Below, piece by piece: positions 8,664 through 17,530 of a DNA stretch of 48,758 nt. Source of the DNA: Archaeoglobus sp. JdFR-24. GTDB taxonomy: Archaea > Halobacteriota > Archaeoglobi > Archaeoglobales > Archaeoglobaceae. Position numbers and translations under genes: made by a program. Positions within the stretch are counted from its first letter, which is position 1. Each line of letters opens with the position of its first letter. The DNA is taken from positions 1 to 48,758 of the forward strand of contig MTML01000098.1 in NCBI GenBank assembly GCA_002011215.1. Direction: 5' to 3'. A model generated the notes under the pieces. That model made no database searches. It was given only the letters and a program-made list of their open reading frames with translations, and was not told where the DNA came from.

Positions 8664-9731
8664 ATGGATGAAGAAATGAGCCCAATAGAACGTGTAATGG
8701 CTGCAGTACACCATGAAGAGTCTGATAGAATTCCAGTCTTTCCTTTAGCTTGGGATGCTGCTGCAAGACACATAGGTGTCTCTTTTGAAGAATATGCAAA
8801 AAAACCAAAAATTATGGCTAAAGGGCAAATAGAATTTCAGAAATATTATGGCTTTGACGCTGTAAGTGTTGGAACAGATGTCTATTACTTGGCTGAAGGG
8901 TTTGGATCTAAAATCAAGTTTCAAGAAAATGCAGTCACGCTTGAAAAGCCTGCTTTATCCAAGTTAGAGGATATAGAAACCTTGGAGATTCCTGATCCAC
9001 AATCAGATGGGCGTATGCCTATAGTGTTGGAATGTATAGAAATACTAAGAGATGAGCTACCAGACGTGCCTATTATTGCAATAGGTGGTCAAGCTACTTG
9101 GGCATGTGCATTACAGATTGTTGGATTTGATAAATTCATCCTTGAGGCTGCAAAGGTTGTAAAAGGACATTCAGATGCACAACCTGAATTAGTGCACAAA
9201 GTCTTAGAGATAACTACAAAGGCATACATCAAATGGCAAAAAGCTCAGATAGATGCAGGAGTCCATATAGCTAGACTAGCAGATTCTTCTGCATCACTTA
9301 ATGTGGTTTCTCCTGAAATATACAAAGAATTAATTCACCCATATCACAAAAAGATAGTGGATGAACTCCGAAATTACGCTCCTGATATACATATAGCCAA
9401 GCATACATGTGGAGACAACATGAAAGTAATTGAGTTATGGGCCAAAGAGGGTGTCAATTGGGCAGATATAGATTATCAAATGGATATTGGAATAGTAAAG
9501 GAGAAAATAGGGACCAGAGTTTGTGTATACGGTAATCTAGACCCTGTTGGAGTTATGTTGGAGGGATCACCAGAATTCGTGATGAGAAAAGCTAGGGAAT
9601 GTATAAGAAAGGCAGGTATGGGTGGTGGATTTATTCTCGGCACAGGTTGTGTAATCCCATACACTACGCCTCCAGAAAACCTTAAAGCCATGGTTGATGC
9701 TGCTAGAAAATTTGGTACGTACTCAAAGTGA
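8664..9731 (+). CDS. Corrinoid methyltransferase, URO-D superfamily (MtaA/MtvB/MtoB-like)
   Basis: 355 residues, full length for the uroporphyrinogen-decarboxylase superfamily. It has the non-haem branch marks: a zinc site H247-x-C249 in AKHTCGD and C329 in GTGC, as in MtaA and aryl O-demethylase MtvB-type enzymes. Such proteins move a methyl group between a substrate (methylcobamide and CoM, or a methoxylated aromatic) and a corrinoid protein. The next genes are the corrinoid protein, an MtrH homologue and the activator. The role is therefore probably substrate:corrinoid methyltransfer, as in the Mto methoxydotrophy system known in Methermicoccus and Archaeoglobus. The substrate is inferred, not seen. 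Probably leaderless. Confidence 0.85.
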   Translation: MDEEMSPIERVMAAVHHEESDRIPVFPLAWDAAARHIGVSFEEYAKKPKIMAKGQIEFQKYYGFDAVSVGTDVYYLAEGFGSKIKFQENAVTLEKPALSKLEDIETLEIPDPQSDGRMPIVLECIEILRDELPDVPIIAIGGQATWACALQIVGFDKFILEAAKVVKGHSDAQPELVHKVLEITTKAYIKWQKAQIDAGVHIARLADSSASLNVVSPEIYKELIHPYHKKIVDELRNYAPDIHIAKHTCGDNMKVIELWAKEGVNWADIDYQMDIGIVKEKIGTRVCVYGNLDPVGVMLEGSPEFVMRKARECIRKAGMGGGFILGTGCVIPYTTPPENLKAMVDAARKFGTYSK

Positions 9732-9753
9732 GTAATTATGGAGGTGGGTGATT

Positions 9754-10428
9754 ATGGATAAAGAACAAGCTATTCTAAAAGAGTTAGAGAAATGCATAGT
9801 AGAATATGACGCAAGTAAGATTCGAGAAATTACTAAAAAAGCAATAGAATTGGGTATTCCACCATCAAAAATAATTCAAGAAGGGTTAGCAAAAGGTTTA
9901 GATGAAGTTGGTGAAAAATATGAAGTTGGTGAAGCATTTCTTCCTGATCTCATACTAGCAGGAGAGACTATGAAAGCTGCAATGGAATTACTTGAACAGC
10001 ATCTTGAAGCTGAAATGGCCGAATATGATGTTAAAAAGAGGCCCAAAGTTGTCATAGGGACGGTTAAGGGGGATATTCACGATATCGGAAAGAATATAGT
10101 CATTGCTCTTCTGAAAGGTGGTAGGTTTGAAGTTATAGACCTAGGTGTTGATGTAGATAACGAAAAATTCGTTTCAAAAGTAAGGGAACTTAAACCTAGA
10201 GTTCTTGGAATGAGCGCACTAATGACTACTACTAGAATAAAAATGGGAGAAGTAATTAAAATATTGGAAAAAGAGGGGCTTAGGGATGATTTGATTATTG
10301 CAGTAGGCGGAGCAGCAGTTACTGAGGAATTTGCAAAAAAGATAAGAGCTGACATAGGTGGTTTAAACGCTGTTGAAGCTGTCAAGGAAATTAAAAGAAT
10401 GGTTGGTTTATCTTTGGGAGGTAATTGA
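9754..10428 (+). CDS. Corrinoid (B12-binding) methyltransferase protein
   Basis: 224 residues with the two-part layout of MtaC/MtbC/MtvC proteins: a helical cap domain (1-90) and a Rossmann B12 domain. The cobalt-ligand motif is in GTVKGDIHDIGKN, with His109 as lower axial ligand, followed by MSALMTTT and VGGAAV, which shape the nucleotide tail pocket. It carries the methyl group between the URO-D-type enzyme and the MtrH homologue. The GTG at 9748 lies directly on the GGAGGTG ribosome binding site, so the ATG at 9754 with seven-base spacing is chosen. It ends one base before the MtrH-like start. Confidence 0.95.
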   Translation: MDKEQAILKELEKCIVEYDASKIREITKKAIELGIPPSKIIQEGLAKGLDEVGEKYEVGEAFLPDLILAGETMKAAMELLEQHLEAEMAEYDVKKRPKVVIGTVKGDIHDIGKNIVIALLKGGRFEVIDLGVDVDNEKFVSKVRELKPRVLGMSALMTTTRIKMGEVIKILEKEGLRDDLIIAVGGAAVTEEFAKKIRADIGGLNAVEAVKEIKRMVGLSLGGN

Positions 10429-11313
10429 ATGTTCAGGAATTCGAAGAATAGAGTAAAAATCATAGATATAGATAGTGTAAAAGCTGGCGGTAAAATTGGT
10501 ACATATCCACCTATTATGATTGGTAGTGTGTTTTATAAGGGTCACAATGTTGTTAAAGATTCTAGTTTGGGTATATTTGATAGAGATATCTTGGAAAACC
10601 AAATTGAGGTGATAAAAAATATTTCAGAGAGAACCAATTTGCCAACAATTCTTGATGTAGTTTGTACAACAAAACAATCTGTGGATAATTATCTCAACTA
10701 TATACTAGATAATTGGAATGGGCCAATTGCTGTAGACCCGCTCAACGAAGAGTCATTAATAAGATGTGTTGAATACTGTGACGAACAAGGATTATTGAAG
10801 AAAATTATAATAAACTCAATTACCCCGGATACAAAAAAAGAGATTCTTGAAATTATTAGGGGGAGTGGAATTAAGAGTGCAATCGTTCTTACCACAGGTA
10901 CGCGCGCGTTAATTTCGGTAAAAGGTAGAATATCTGTAGCTAGAGAATTGATATCGGTTGCCCAGAATGTTGGAATAGAGAATATATTGATAGATACTGC
11001 AGTTACAGATGTGGGAAACCTCACTATGGCTTGTATTGCAGGACACCTGATTAGGAATGAACTCGGATATCCTGTTGGATGTGGTGCTCATAATGTGCTT
11101 GAGACTTCGAAGAGATACATTAGCAAGTTTAGTAGATCACATTCGTTGATTACTGGCCTTATTTGTTCATATCCAATAATTTTCGGCGGAGACTTTGTAC
11201 TGTACGGCCCCATTAACGGACATCATGTTGAGGAAGTTTATGAGTTAAATAGCTTTATATACGACTGTTATCAAGTTCTAAGAAAGTATGAAAAATACGA
11301 ACGAATTTTATAA
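10429..11313 (+). CDS. MtrH-family methyltransferase (methylcorrinoid:tetrahydromethanopterin)
   Basis: 294 residues resembling subunit H of tetrahydromethanopterin S-methyltransferase: GGKIGTYPPIMIGSVFYKGH at the N-terminus, GIFDRD, then TILDVVCTT and a TIM-barrel run with IDTAVTDVG and GYPVGCGAHN. MtrH catalyses methyl exchange between tetrahydromethanopterin and a corrinoid. Stand-alone MtrH homologues beside corrinoid proteins are the second methyltransferase of several archaeal and bacterial demethylation systems. Here it would pass the methyl group to tetrahydromethanopterin for oxidation or acetyl-CoA synthesis. The start codon directly follows the upstream stop and has GGAGGT seven bases before. 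No other Mtr subunits are present, so no sodium-pumping complex is implied. Confidence 0.9.
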   Translation: MFRNSKNRVKIIDIDSVKAGGKIGTYPPIMIGSVFYKGHNVVKDSSLGIFDRDILENQIEVIKNISERTNLPTILDVVCTTKQSVDNYLNYILDNWNGPIAVDPLNEESLIRCVEYCDEQGLLKKIIINSITPDTKKEILEIIRGSGIKSAIVLTTGTRALISVKGRISVARELISVAQNVGIENILIDTAVTDVGNLTMACIAGHLIRNELGYPVGCGAHNVLETSKRYISKFSRSHSLITGLICSYPIIFGGDFVLYGPINGHHVEEVYELNSFIYDCYQVLRKYEKYERIL

Positions 11314-11980
11314 TCTTTCTCTCAAAAGAGATAAATTACTATTAGTTTCATGTAGCGCAATCTCGAAATACTTAAAAAAGATTCTTAAAGAAATAATACC
11401 AAATTATAAAGAAGCAATTGATATTTTAATACTTTCACATAATTATCATATAGCTCCCGAAAAATTAACTATATGTCTGGAAAATATTATTATAAAAAAT
11501 AAATCCTCCTATGATAAAATTTTCTTATGTTATGGTGAATGCGTTCCCAAAATCAATGAATTGTCCAAGAAATATGGTATAAAAAGGCTGAATTATGCAC
11601 ATTGCTTTGAAATGTATCTTGGTAAGGAGAAGTTCCGGAGTCTTGTAGATGAGGAGCCTGGTACTTTTTTTGTAACTCTTGAAATTGTGAAAAATTTTGA
11701 TAGCATAATTAAAAGTCTTGGTATAGATAGACATCAAAATTTGAAAGAAATATTTTTTAAAAATTATAGAAGAATTGCATATATTGATACTGGTGAAACT
11801 AATTACAAAAAAGACATTAAAAGAATATCAAATTATTTAGGCCTACCCTATATTGTCGTAAAGGCCGATAAAACTGCAATCCTTAAACCGCTAAAAAAGA
11901 TATTAGATGGTTACTTAGTTGATGGGAATGAATCGCAACAACAAAATGAGTGCAAAGGAACTGAAAAATCTAGAGGGTGA
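11288..11980 (+). CDS. DUF1638 family protein
   Basis: 230 residues. It matches the DUF1638 pattern: an N-terminal LLLVSCSAISKYL, a YDKIFLCYGEC segment with a conserved Cys, a GIKRLNYAHCFEMYLG segment with His-Cys, and EPGTFFVTLEIVKNF followed by LGIDRHQNLKEIFFKNYRR. The family has no proven activity but recurs in corrinoid methyltransferase clusters. The conserved Cys/His set suggests metal binding (inference). It overlaps the MtrH-like gene by 26 bases, indicating translational coupling, and precedes the corrinoid activator. The basic C-terminal tail (NECKGTEKSRG) lies outside the family core. Confidence 0.82.
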   Translation: MKNTNEFYNLSLKRDKLLLVSCSAISKYLKKILKEIIPNYKEAIDILILSHNYHIAPEKLTICLENIIIKNKSSYDKIFLCYGECVPKINELSKKYGIKRLNYAHCFEMYLGKEKFRSLVDEEPGTFFVTLEIVKNFDSIIKSLGIDRHQNLKEIFFKNYRRIAYIDTGETNYKKDIKRISNYLGLPYIVVKADKTAILKPLKKILDGYLVDGNESQQQNECKGTEKSRG

Positions 11981-11986
11981 TCGTTA

Positions 11987-13882
11987 TTGAAGGTAAAACT
12001 CACAGTAATCTTTGAACCATATGGCTTAAAGGTAATAGGGGAGAAAGGAAAAAGCATTTTACAGATTGCTAAGTCTAATGGTATCCAAATTAGATCTGAA
12101 TGTGGTGGTTATGGACTTTGTGGTAAATGCAAAGTTATTTTAAAACATAAGTTCGGCTCTGCTAACGAGGTTACAGATGTAGAAAAAGAAAAACTTAAAC
12201 ATAGTGAGATAAAGACAGGCTATAGGTTGGCGTGTCAATGCTTCTTGGACGATTATGCTATTGTTTACATTCCAAATGAGAGTAGAACCCTGAAAAGAAA
12301 AATTCTGTCTGATGGATCTCTTAGAAATGTTGAAATTTTTCCAATCGTTGAAAAATTTTGTATATCGCTATCTGAATTGTCTTTATCTGATCTAAAACCT
12401 GATTTTGAGCGCATAGAAGACGTTCTCTCTAAAACATATGGGTTAAAAAATCTAAAAATCCCTATAGAATTGTTGACGATTCTACCGATAAAACTCAGAG
12501 AATTTAGAGGGGAAATGACCATCGGTATATGGAACAAGCAAAGAATTGTTTCTATCGAACCTAAAGACTCTTCAAATGATGTTTATGGAGTTGCAGTCGA
12601 CATAGGTACTTCGAAAATCGTCTGTTATCTAGTAAATCTTACGAACGGTGAAATAGCTTCAATACATTCAAGTGAGAATCCTCAAATAATTCATGGGGAA
12701 GATGTCGTTTCTAGAATCACATATTCAATGAAAAGTTTCAAAAATGTTAAGGATCTTCAAATGATTACAATCGGGGCCATAAATGAATTAATTTCCAAAA
12801 GTTGTCAAGAAAAAAACATTAAACAAGAGAATGTATACGAAGTTGTTGTAATTGGCAACACAGTCATGCATCACTTATTCATTGGAATACCACCTAAGTA
12901 TTTAGCAGAGTTTCCGTATATTCCGACCATAAGGAGACAGATCGATGTAAAAGCAAAAGAATTAGGTATAAATATAAACCCATTAGGAAATATTCACATC
13001 TTCCCAGTAATTTCAGGTTTTGTTGGAGCTGATGCTGTAAGCGTTATTCTTGCGACTGGTATCTACGAATCGTCAGAAACAATTCTAGCATTGGATATAG
13101 GAACTAATACTGAGATTATTTTAGGAAATAAAGATTGGATTATCGCAACCTCTTGTGCTTCAGGTCCTGCTTTTGAGGGTGCACATATAAAACATGGGAT
13201 GAAAGCTGTTGAGGGTGCAATAGAAAGAGTCAAGATCGATCCAGAAACGTTTGAAGTTGAATATAAAACAATAGATAATATAAAGCCAATTGGAATTTGT
13301 GGGTCAGCAATAAATGACATTATTGCTGACATGCTGAAATGTGGTATTATTGACAATAGAGGGCAATTCATCAATTTAGATGTGTCAAGATTTAAAGATG
13401 TGAATGGTCAAAAAGAGTTTGTTATTGCTTATGCAAACGAGACAGCAATAGGAACAGATATTACGATTTCTAGAAGAGACATAGAGGAGATACAGCTAGC
13501 AAAAAGTGCAATTTATGCAGGCATTTCAATTATTATGAAAACAAAAAATTTAACGATCGATGATATAGATGCTGTGTATATTGCTGGTGCATTTGGGAAT
13601 TCTCTCAATCCTGAGAACGCTATTATTGTTGGACTGATTCCAGATATAGAACTATCAAAAATAAAGTTTGTTGGTAACGCTGCTGGTTTAGGTGCTGTGA
13701 GGGCACTAATATCAAAGAAGGAAAGACAAAGAGTTGAAGAAATATTAAAACGTGTGGAATGTGTAGAACTTTCGACAAATCCAGATTTTCGTAAAGAGTT
13801 AGCTATGGCTATGTATCTTCCCCATTGGGATATCGAGAGGTTCCCGTCAGTAAAAAGTAAATTGAACTATCACACACAATAA
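11987..13882 (+). CDS. Corrinoid activation protein (RACE type: 2Fe-2S plus ASKHA, DUF4445)
   Basis: 631 residues. The N-terminus is a plant-type ferredoxin domain with cluster ligands C39-x5-C45-x2-C48 and C83 (SECGGYGLCGKC, ACQC). A linker domain follows. The ATPase part has VAVDIGTSKIV near 205 and ILALDIGTNTEI near 367, and ends with YIAGAFGNSLNPENA. This is the layout of reductive activators of corrinoid enzymes, which use ATP to reduce inactive Co(II) corrinoid to Co(I). It start is TTG at 11987, after an AGGGTGATC ribosome binding site. It closes the five-gene operon. It is not the RamA type, which carries two 4Fe-4S clusters. Confidence 0.93.
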   Translation: MKVKLTVIFEPYGLKVIGEKGKSILQIAKSNGIQIRSECGGYGLCGKCKVILKHKFGSANEVTDVEKEKLKHSEIKTGYRLACQCFLDDYAIVYIPNESRTLKRKILSDGSLRNVEIFPIVEKFCISLSELSLSDLKPDFERIEDVLSKTYGLKNLKIPIELLTILPIKLREFRGEMTIGIWNKQRIVSIEPKDSSNDVYGVAVDIGTSKIVCYLVNLTNGEIASIHSSENPQIIHGEDVVSRITYSMKSFKNVKDLQMITIGAINELISKSCQEKNIKQENVYEVVVIGNTVMHHLFIGIPPKYLAEFPYIPTIRRQIDVKAKELGININPLGNIHIFPVISGFVGADAVSVILATGIYESSETILALDIGTNTEIILGNKDWIIATSCASGPAFEGAHIKHGMKAVEGAIERVKIDPETFEVEYKTIDNIKPIGICGSAINDIIADMLKCGIIDNRGQFINLDVSRFKDVNGQKEFVIAYANETAIGTDITISRRDIEEIQLAKSAIYAGISIIMKTKNLTIDDIDAVYIAGAFGNSLNPENAIIVGLIPDIELSKIKFVGNAAGLGAVRALISKKERQRVEEILKRVECVELSTNPDFRKELAMAMYLPHWDIERFPSVKSKLNYHTQ

Positions 13883-13899
13883 AATTTAGGATTTTAAGT

Positions 13900-14430
13900 G
13901 CTTTTTCATCTTACCACCTAGAGGGGTTGTCAATATAATTACCTTCAAATGATCTAGAATGCCATAAAACTCTCCAACAGCTCTGAACAGACTCAAATGA
14001 ACTTCTGAAGGGAAATCTGTTGTTGAAGCCCCCTAGTTCTATCTTTAAGTGAGAAAAAGAAGCCCTCTATAGAGTTTCTCTCACCAAAGATCTCACGCCT
14101 ATATCTCAATCCAAGCCTTTTCAACGCCCAGAGATACCAGAAGCTCCATCCACAACAACTTCCGGACTGTTTTGACAGTTATTCCAGCACTTCTTTAAGA
14201 AAAACGTAGGCGTGAAAGCTTGTTCTACTGTCTGATGCCCATATAAACGGATCTTGCCTGTATCCACATCCCTTACAGACCAAATAAAGATCTTTCTGCT
14301 TCAAAAGTTATGTAAATCAATCTTATCCCATCTTCTCTGAACCACTCATCATGAACAATGACGCCTGCCAAGTAATCGTCTGAGATGGAAACGATTTTAA
14401 CTAGAACAACTGGTAATTACATTTCAATCA
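13900..14430 (-). pseudogene. Decayed IS6-family transposase
   Basis: On the minus strand, broken pieces read in IS6/IS240 order: DEWFREDGIRLIYI, VWSVRDVDTGKIRLYGHQ-like text near 14270, FFLKKCWNNC with PEVVVDGAS near 14170, ERNSIEGFFF-like then SHLKDRT-like text near 14060, and NNRFPFRSSFESVQS near 13990. The last is the typical IS6 end (NRFP...SSxES). At least four frame changes and the loss of the N-terminus make it non-functional. It lies directly behind the corrinoid operon. Confidence 0.75.
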
Positions 14431-14593
14431 CCAAGAAAAGGTAAATGCTAGAAGATTTTTTATTAATTTTTCATCTTCATAGACATTCATTTGTAACTTA
14501 GGTAGTTGTTGAGTAAGCACCTATGAATAAGTATCTGTTCAATCTATAGGAGTGTTTAAATGAATATTAGGTAGGGTTTGCGGAATACCTTAA

Positions 14594-14737
14594 AAGATAT
14601 TGGATGAGTTGTTAAGCTATCCTTTAAGCGTTTTTGATTCTAAGGATATGGGCGAAAGAGTGCAAGAAGCTTGTAAATACTATTTTCTGGCTTTTAAAGC
14701 TGATCTGAAAAATTTGAGATCTATAATCTATAATTGA
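14594..14737 (+). other. Unassigned 47-codon open stretch
   Basis: After a stop at 14591 the plus strand stays open and reads ILDELLSYPLSVFDSK, then DMGERVQEACKYYFLAFKA and a stop at 14735. It has no start codon or ribosome binding site and its composition looks protein-like, so it may be the 3' end of a lost gene. Nothing else was found between the IS6 relic and the IclR gene. Confidence 0.25.
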
Positions 14738-14783
14738 TATATTATAAAAAGGTAAAGTGCTTTTTTATTACTACTACCACAGA

Positions 14784-15566
14784 TCATCGCAACGAGTTAT
14801 TCTCAGGGCGGTATCCAAGCGCTCTGGATATTTTCATAGCGTACTCTTTGATTAATTTTATGTATTCCTCCATTTTATCTGGCATAAATCGTGTAGACGG
14901 TCCTGAGATGCTTATAGATGCTATAACTTTTCCCATATGGTTTCTTATTGGAGCTCCTACACATTTAAGTCCAATTTCAACTTCTTCATTATCAATAGCA
15001 TAACCCTTCTCCCGTATCTTCCTTAATTCTTCTTTTAATTTCTCTGGATCAGTAAGTGTATTTTCTGTGAACTTAATTAACGGCTTACTAATTATTTCAT
15101 TAACTTTTTCTTCTGGCATGTGTGCAAGAAGACTCTTGCCGACAGCACCAGTATGTAGAGGCAATCTTTTTCCGATTTGAGAATACATTCGGATAGTTCT
15201 TGGACTATCAATTTTTTCTATATATACTCCTTCACCATCTCTTTCTACCATTAGGTGAATCGTCTCGTTGCATTTTCTTGCAAGTTCTTCTAAAAATGGC
15301 TTCGCCACTCTTCTCAGTTCAAGATTCTCCAAAACCACCCCACTCAACTCTAAGATTTTAATTCCAAGTCTATATTTTTTTGTAGTAGGATCTTTTTCAA
15401 TGAGCTTTAGGCGTTCGAGGGTATTTAAGTATTTGTAGGCCGAACTCTTCTTCATTCCAAACTTCTCAGTAATTTCAGTTAAGCTCATCTCATGTTTTTG
15501 TGTAAAAAGGAATAAAATCTCTATCGCTTTTATTACACTGCCTATATTGGTCTCATTTTTTTCCAT
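14784..15566 (-). CDS. IclR family transcriptional regulator
   Basis: 260 residues. Residues 8-65 form a winged helix (SVIKAIEILFLF, SLTEITEKFGMKKSSAYKYL). The rest is the IclR effector domain with LRRVAKPFLEELA, IGKRLPLHTGAVGKSLLA and EVEIGLKCVGAPIRN, which contains the cysteine often seen in the ligand pocket. IclR proteins usually sense small organic acids or aromatics and control catabolic operons, so this is the natural candidate regulator for the corrinoid and UbiD/AOR operons (inference). An AT-rich TATA-like run sits about 27 bases before the ATG, fitting a leaderless transcript. Confidence 0.93.
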   Translation of the reverse strand: MEKNETNIGSVIKAIEILFLFTQKHEMSLTEITEKFGMKKSSAYKYLNTLERLKLIEKDPTTKKYRLGIKILELSGVVLENLELRRVAKPFLEELARKCNETIHLMVERDGEGVYIEKIDSPRTIRMYSQIGKRLPLHTGAVGKSLLAHMPEEKVNEIISKPLIKFTENTLTDPEKLKEELRKIREKGYAIDNEEVEIGLKCVGAPIRNHMGKVIASISISGPSTRFMPDKMEEYIKLIKEYAMKISRALGYRPENNSLR

Positions 15567-15585
15567 ACCTTTGATACTTTTTCTT

Positions 15586-15601
15586 CGAATTTAAAAAATT
15601 T
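15586..15601 (-). promoter_or_regulatory. Probable TATA box of the IclR gene
   Basis: The minus strand reads AAAATTTTTTAAATTC, centred about 27 bases upstream of the start codon. This is archaeal core-promoter spacing for a leaderless message. Confidence 0.4.
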
Positions 15602-15992
15602 TAGGATGTGACCATGCTCAATACATTTCAGACGAGTAGATTATAGCACACTAATTCTAGAAAGTCATATACGGATCGCAACCGTCCCAGACAACATTAC
15701 AAACCCTTACAAATCTTCATAAAATTGATGTCAAACACTTTCGCAGCACCCTCACCGTATATATGCTAGAGAGGTGTAAAAAGTGAATCCCAATGGTAAA
15801 AATCACAATTCCAGCTTCACATAGGCCGTTAAGGATGAGGACGTTGAGAAGCTGAAGATTTATTACAGTTGCAACAATTCACGATGCTTAGGCTTGATGC
15901 TTGTTAAAGTGGAAGTTGTATAGTGGCTGAAATGAAAATAATGGATAGATAAATATAGTATTTATTATGGAACAAAGTGGGAATGGACGTAA
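15602..15992. other. Intergenic region without recognised gene
   Basis: A TATA-like GTATATATG near 15755 and an AGAGGTG ribosome-binding-like site lead to a short plus-strand frame starting with GTG near 15783 that stops after about 13 codons. Later frames (AVKDEDVEKLKIYYSC) look protein-like but are interrupted. This is probably relic DNA. No RNA gene is evident. Confidence 0.3.
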
Positions 15993-16277
15993 CTAACCAC
16001 CAGCTATTGAACTGAGAAGGACAATGTATTCACTATCATTGATTACATCATTTAATGTTTTAGTGTGAATGCCCTTTTTTAAGATAATAATGTTGTTTAG
16101 TAATTTCTTTTCAGAAGAAGAGTATACTTTCAACTCGAAGGTTTGTTCATATTTTTTAGCCAATATATTCAGAAGGTTCTCAAGAGTAGAGTTACATTCA
16201 ATTCCACAGTTTTTTGATTTCTCTACTATTTTTATAGCCAAACCAATATAAAGAACTGTTACTTTTATCATCACCAT
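15993..16277 (-). CDS. MoaD/ThiS-like ubiquitin-fold sulfur carrier
   Basis: 94 residues with a beta-grasp pattern: IKVTVLYIGLAIKIVEK at the start, TLENLLNILAKKYEQ in the helix, and the hallmark C-terminal GG in VLLSSIAGG. The C-terminal glycine is activated by a MoeB-like enzyme and carries thiocarboxylate sulfur to molybdopterin or thiazole. Because the nearby AOR needs a tungsten-pterin cofactor, a MoaD role is favoured over ThiS (inference). The start is ATG at 16277. ATG at 16271 is also possible and neither has a good ribosome binding site. It is flanked by transposase relics. Confidence 0.8.
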   Translation of the reverse strand: MVMIKVTVLYIGLAIKIVEKSKNCGIECNSTLENLLNILAKKYEQTFELKVYSSSEKKLLNNIIILKKGIHTKTLNDVINDSEYIVLLSSIAGG

Positions 16278-16309
16278 AAAAAATAAGAAATTAACTAGAC
16301 AGCATATCT

Positions 16310-16480
16310 ATCACGAACTCCAACCCAAGCCTTTCTAAGCAGTTATACCAGAATTCCTGTCAACAACGATTTTAGGGCTCGTTTTTTGCAGTATTTGAAC
16401 ACTTCACGGAAAAAAATACGTAAGCGTGAAAATTGCTTCTACCTTCCAAAAACAGATAAACAATGTATCTTTTTTAAACC
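16310..16480 (-). pseudogene. Second IS6-family transposase relic
   Basis: The minus strand reads SNFHAYVFFREVFKYCKK, then EPKIVVD after a frame change and AWVGVRDRYA. This parallels the middle of the IS6 relic at 13900-14430 (FHAYVFLKEVL, PEVVVD). Only about 55 codons remain. Together the two relics bracket the IclR/MoaD segment. Confidence 0.6.
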
Positions 16481-16649
16481 TGTGGTATTATTTCATAGCT
16501 GATAAGGTATAGGAACTGAAAAATGATGTTCTCAATAAAGACTTTGCAAGCAAACCCAACAGATACTTGGTTGGGCATTGCACTAATTCTTGCTTTGATC
16601 CTTTTCTCCAGGTTCAGTATCAGGTGTTAGTATTTTTTAAGGTCCTTGC

Positions 16650-17530
16650 AAACTTACGACTCAGCCAACCTCTGCAAAACCTTCTTTTCCCTGAAACCCA
16701 GAGCTATCAAGATCCCAACCAAAAATACATTTAGAGCTGCAAATTTATAAACAGATCTCATCGTATATCTATACAATCTCTTCAAACCGAAGGATTTTGC
16801 GAGCTTAAAAACATCCTCAATTATAGATCTAACAGACTTGAAATCCTTCCACCTCTGCAAAAGGTTTATCAGTTTAGCTTTTAAACTCATATTCTTCCTC
16901 TCCCCCCTAAATTTTTAGAATTGAAAATACTACACAGAGGATGACTCATCAACCCATCAAGCTTTTCAATATCGAAGTTACTATTGTGGAAAGATGAGGT
17001 ATAATCTTGTACTTTGATCCAATCAAATAGTTTCTGTAAGCGTAGAATTCCTCATCCGGATTATCACATCCCCTTTTTCTGATTAGTTTCCTCTTTTTTT
17101 AGCTCATTCATGACTTTCTGAAATATCCTTGCCTCAAGAACGTTTGCTGGATGCAGTAAGAACAGCAATGGCTTGAGAGGGGAAAACTCCAACAAGAGTT
17201 AATTTCATCTCTATGAAGAATCTCTTGGCAGAATAACCCCACCTGTAGTCTTTCCCTTTCAGATCCACCTGTTTAACAGGATTCCTGAAGTGGTTGATGT
17301 CGACGCTAATGTCTGTGCAATCGACTATGATTCTGGTGTTTCTTGCCCTTCTCTTTGTAACAGAGTTGAGAATTCTGAGGATCATGTTCAGGAATCCGTT
17401 AAGCTCGAATCTTGAAAGGAAAGAGTAGATGTAGCTTTCTTTTGATATGTCGCTTATGCTTAAAAACTCTCTCGACTCTTTTCTATGGTTTAGCTCTTCA
17501 ACAACGTGTGAAATGGTTATTTAGGAGAAA
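16650..17530 (-). pseudogene. Decayed DDE transposase (IS4/IS5-like)
   Basis: The minus strand, from high to low coordinate, gives ISHVVEELNHRKESREFL, SYIYSFLSRFELNGFL and RARNTRIIVDCTDISVD (first catalytic Asp region), then VDLKGKDYRWGYSAKRFF with IEMKLTLV. After breaks around 17140 it gives pieces such as EARIFQKVMNEL, and finally KDFKSVRSIIEDVFKLAKSF and ALNVFLVGILIALGFREK at 16890-16654. This is one transposase split by frameshifts and a deleted middle. The two surviving open pieces of 83 and 78 codons are not independent genes. Confidence 0.75.

Noticed and set aside
8664..9731. True uroporphyrinogen decarboxylase for haem synthesis
   Set aside because: The HxC...C zinc site and the corrinoid operon context fit a methyltransferase, not the haem enzyme.
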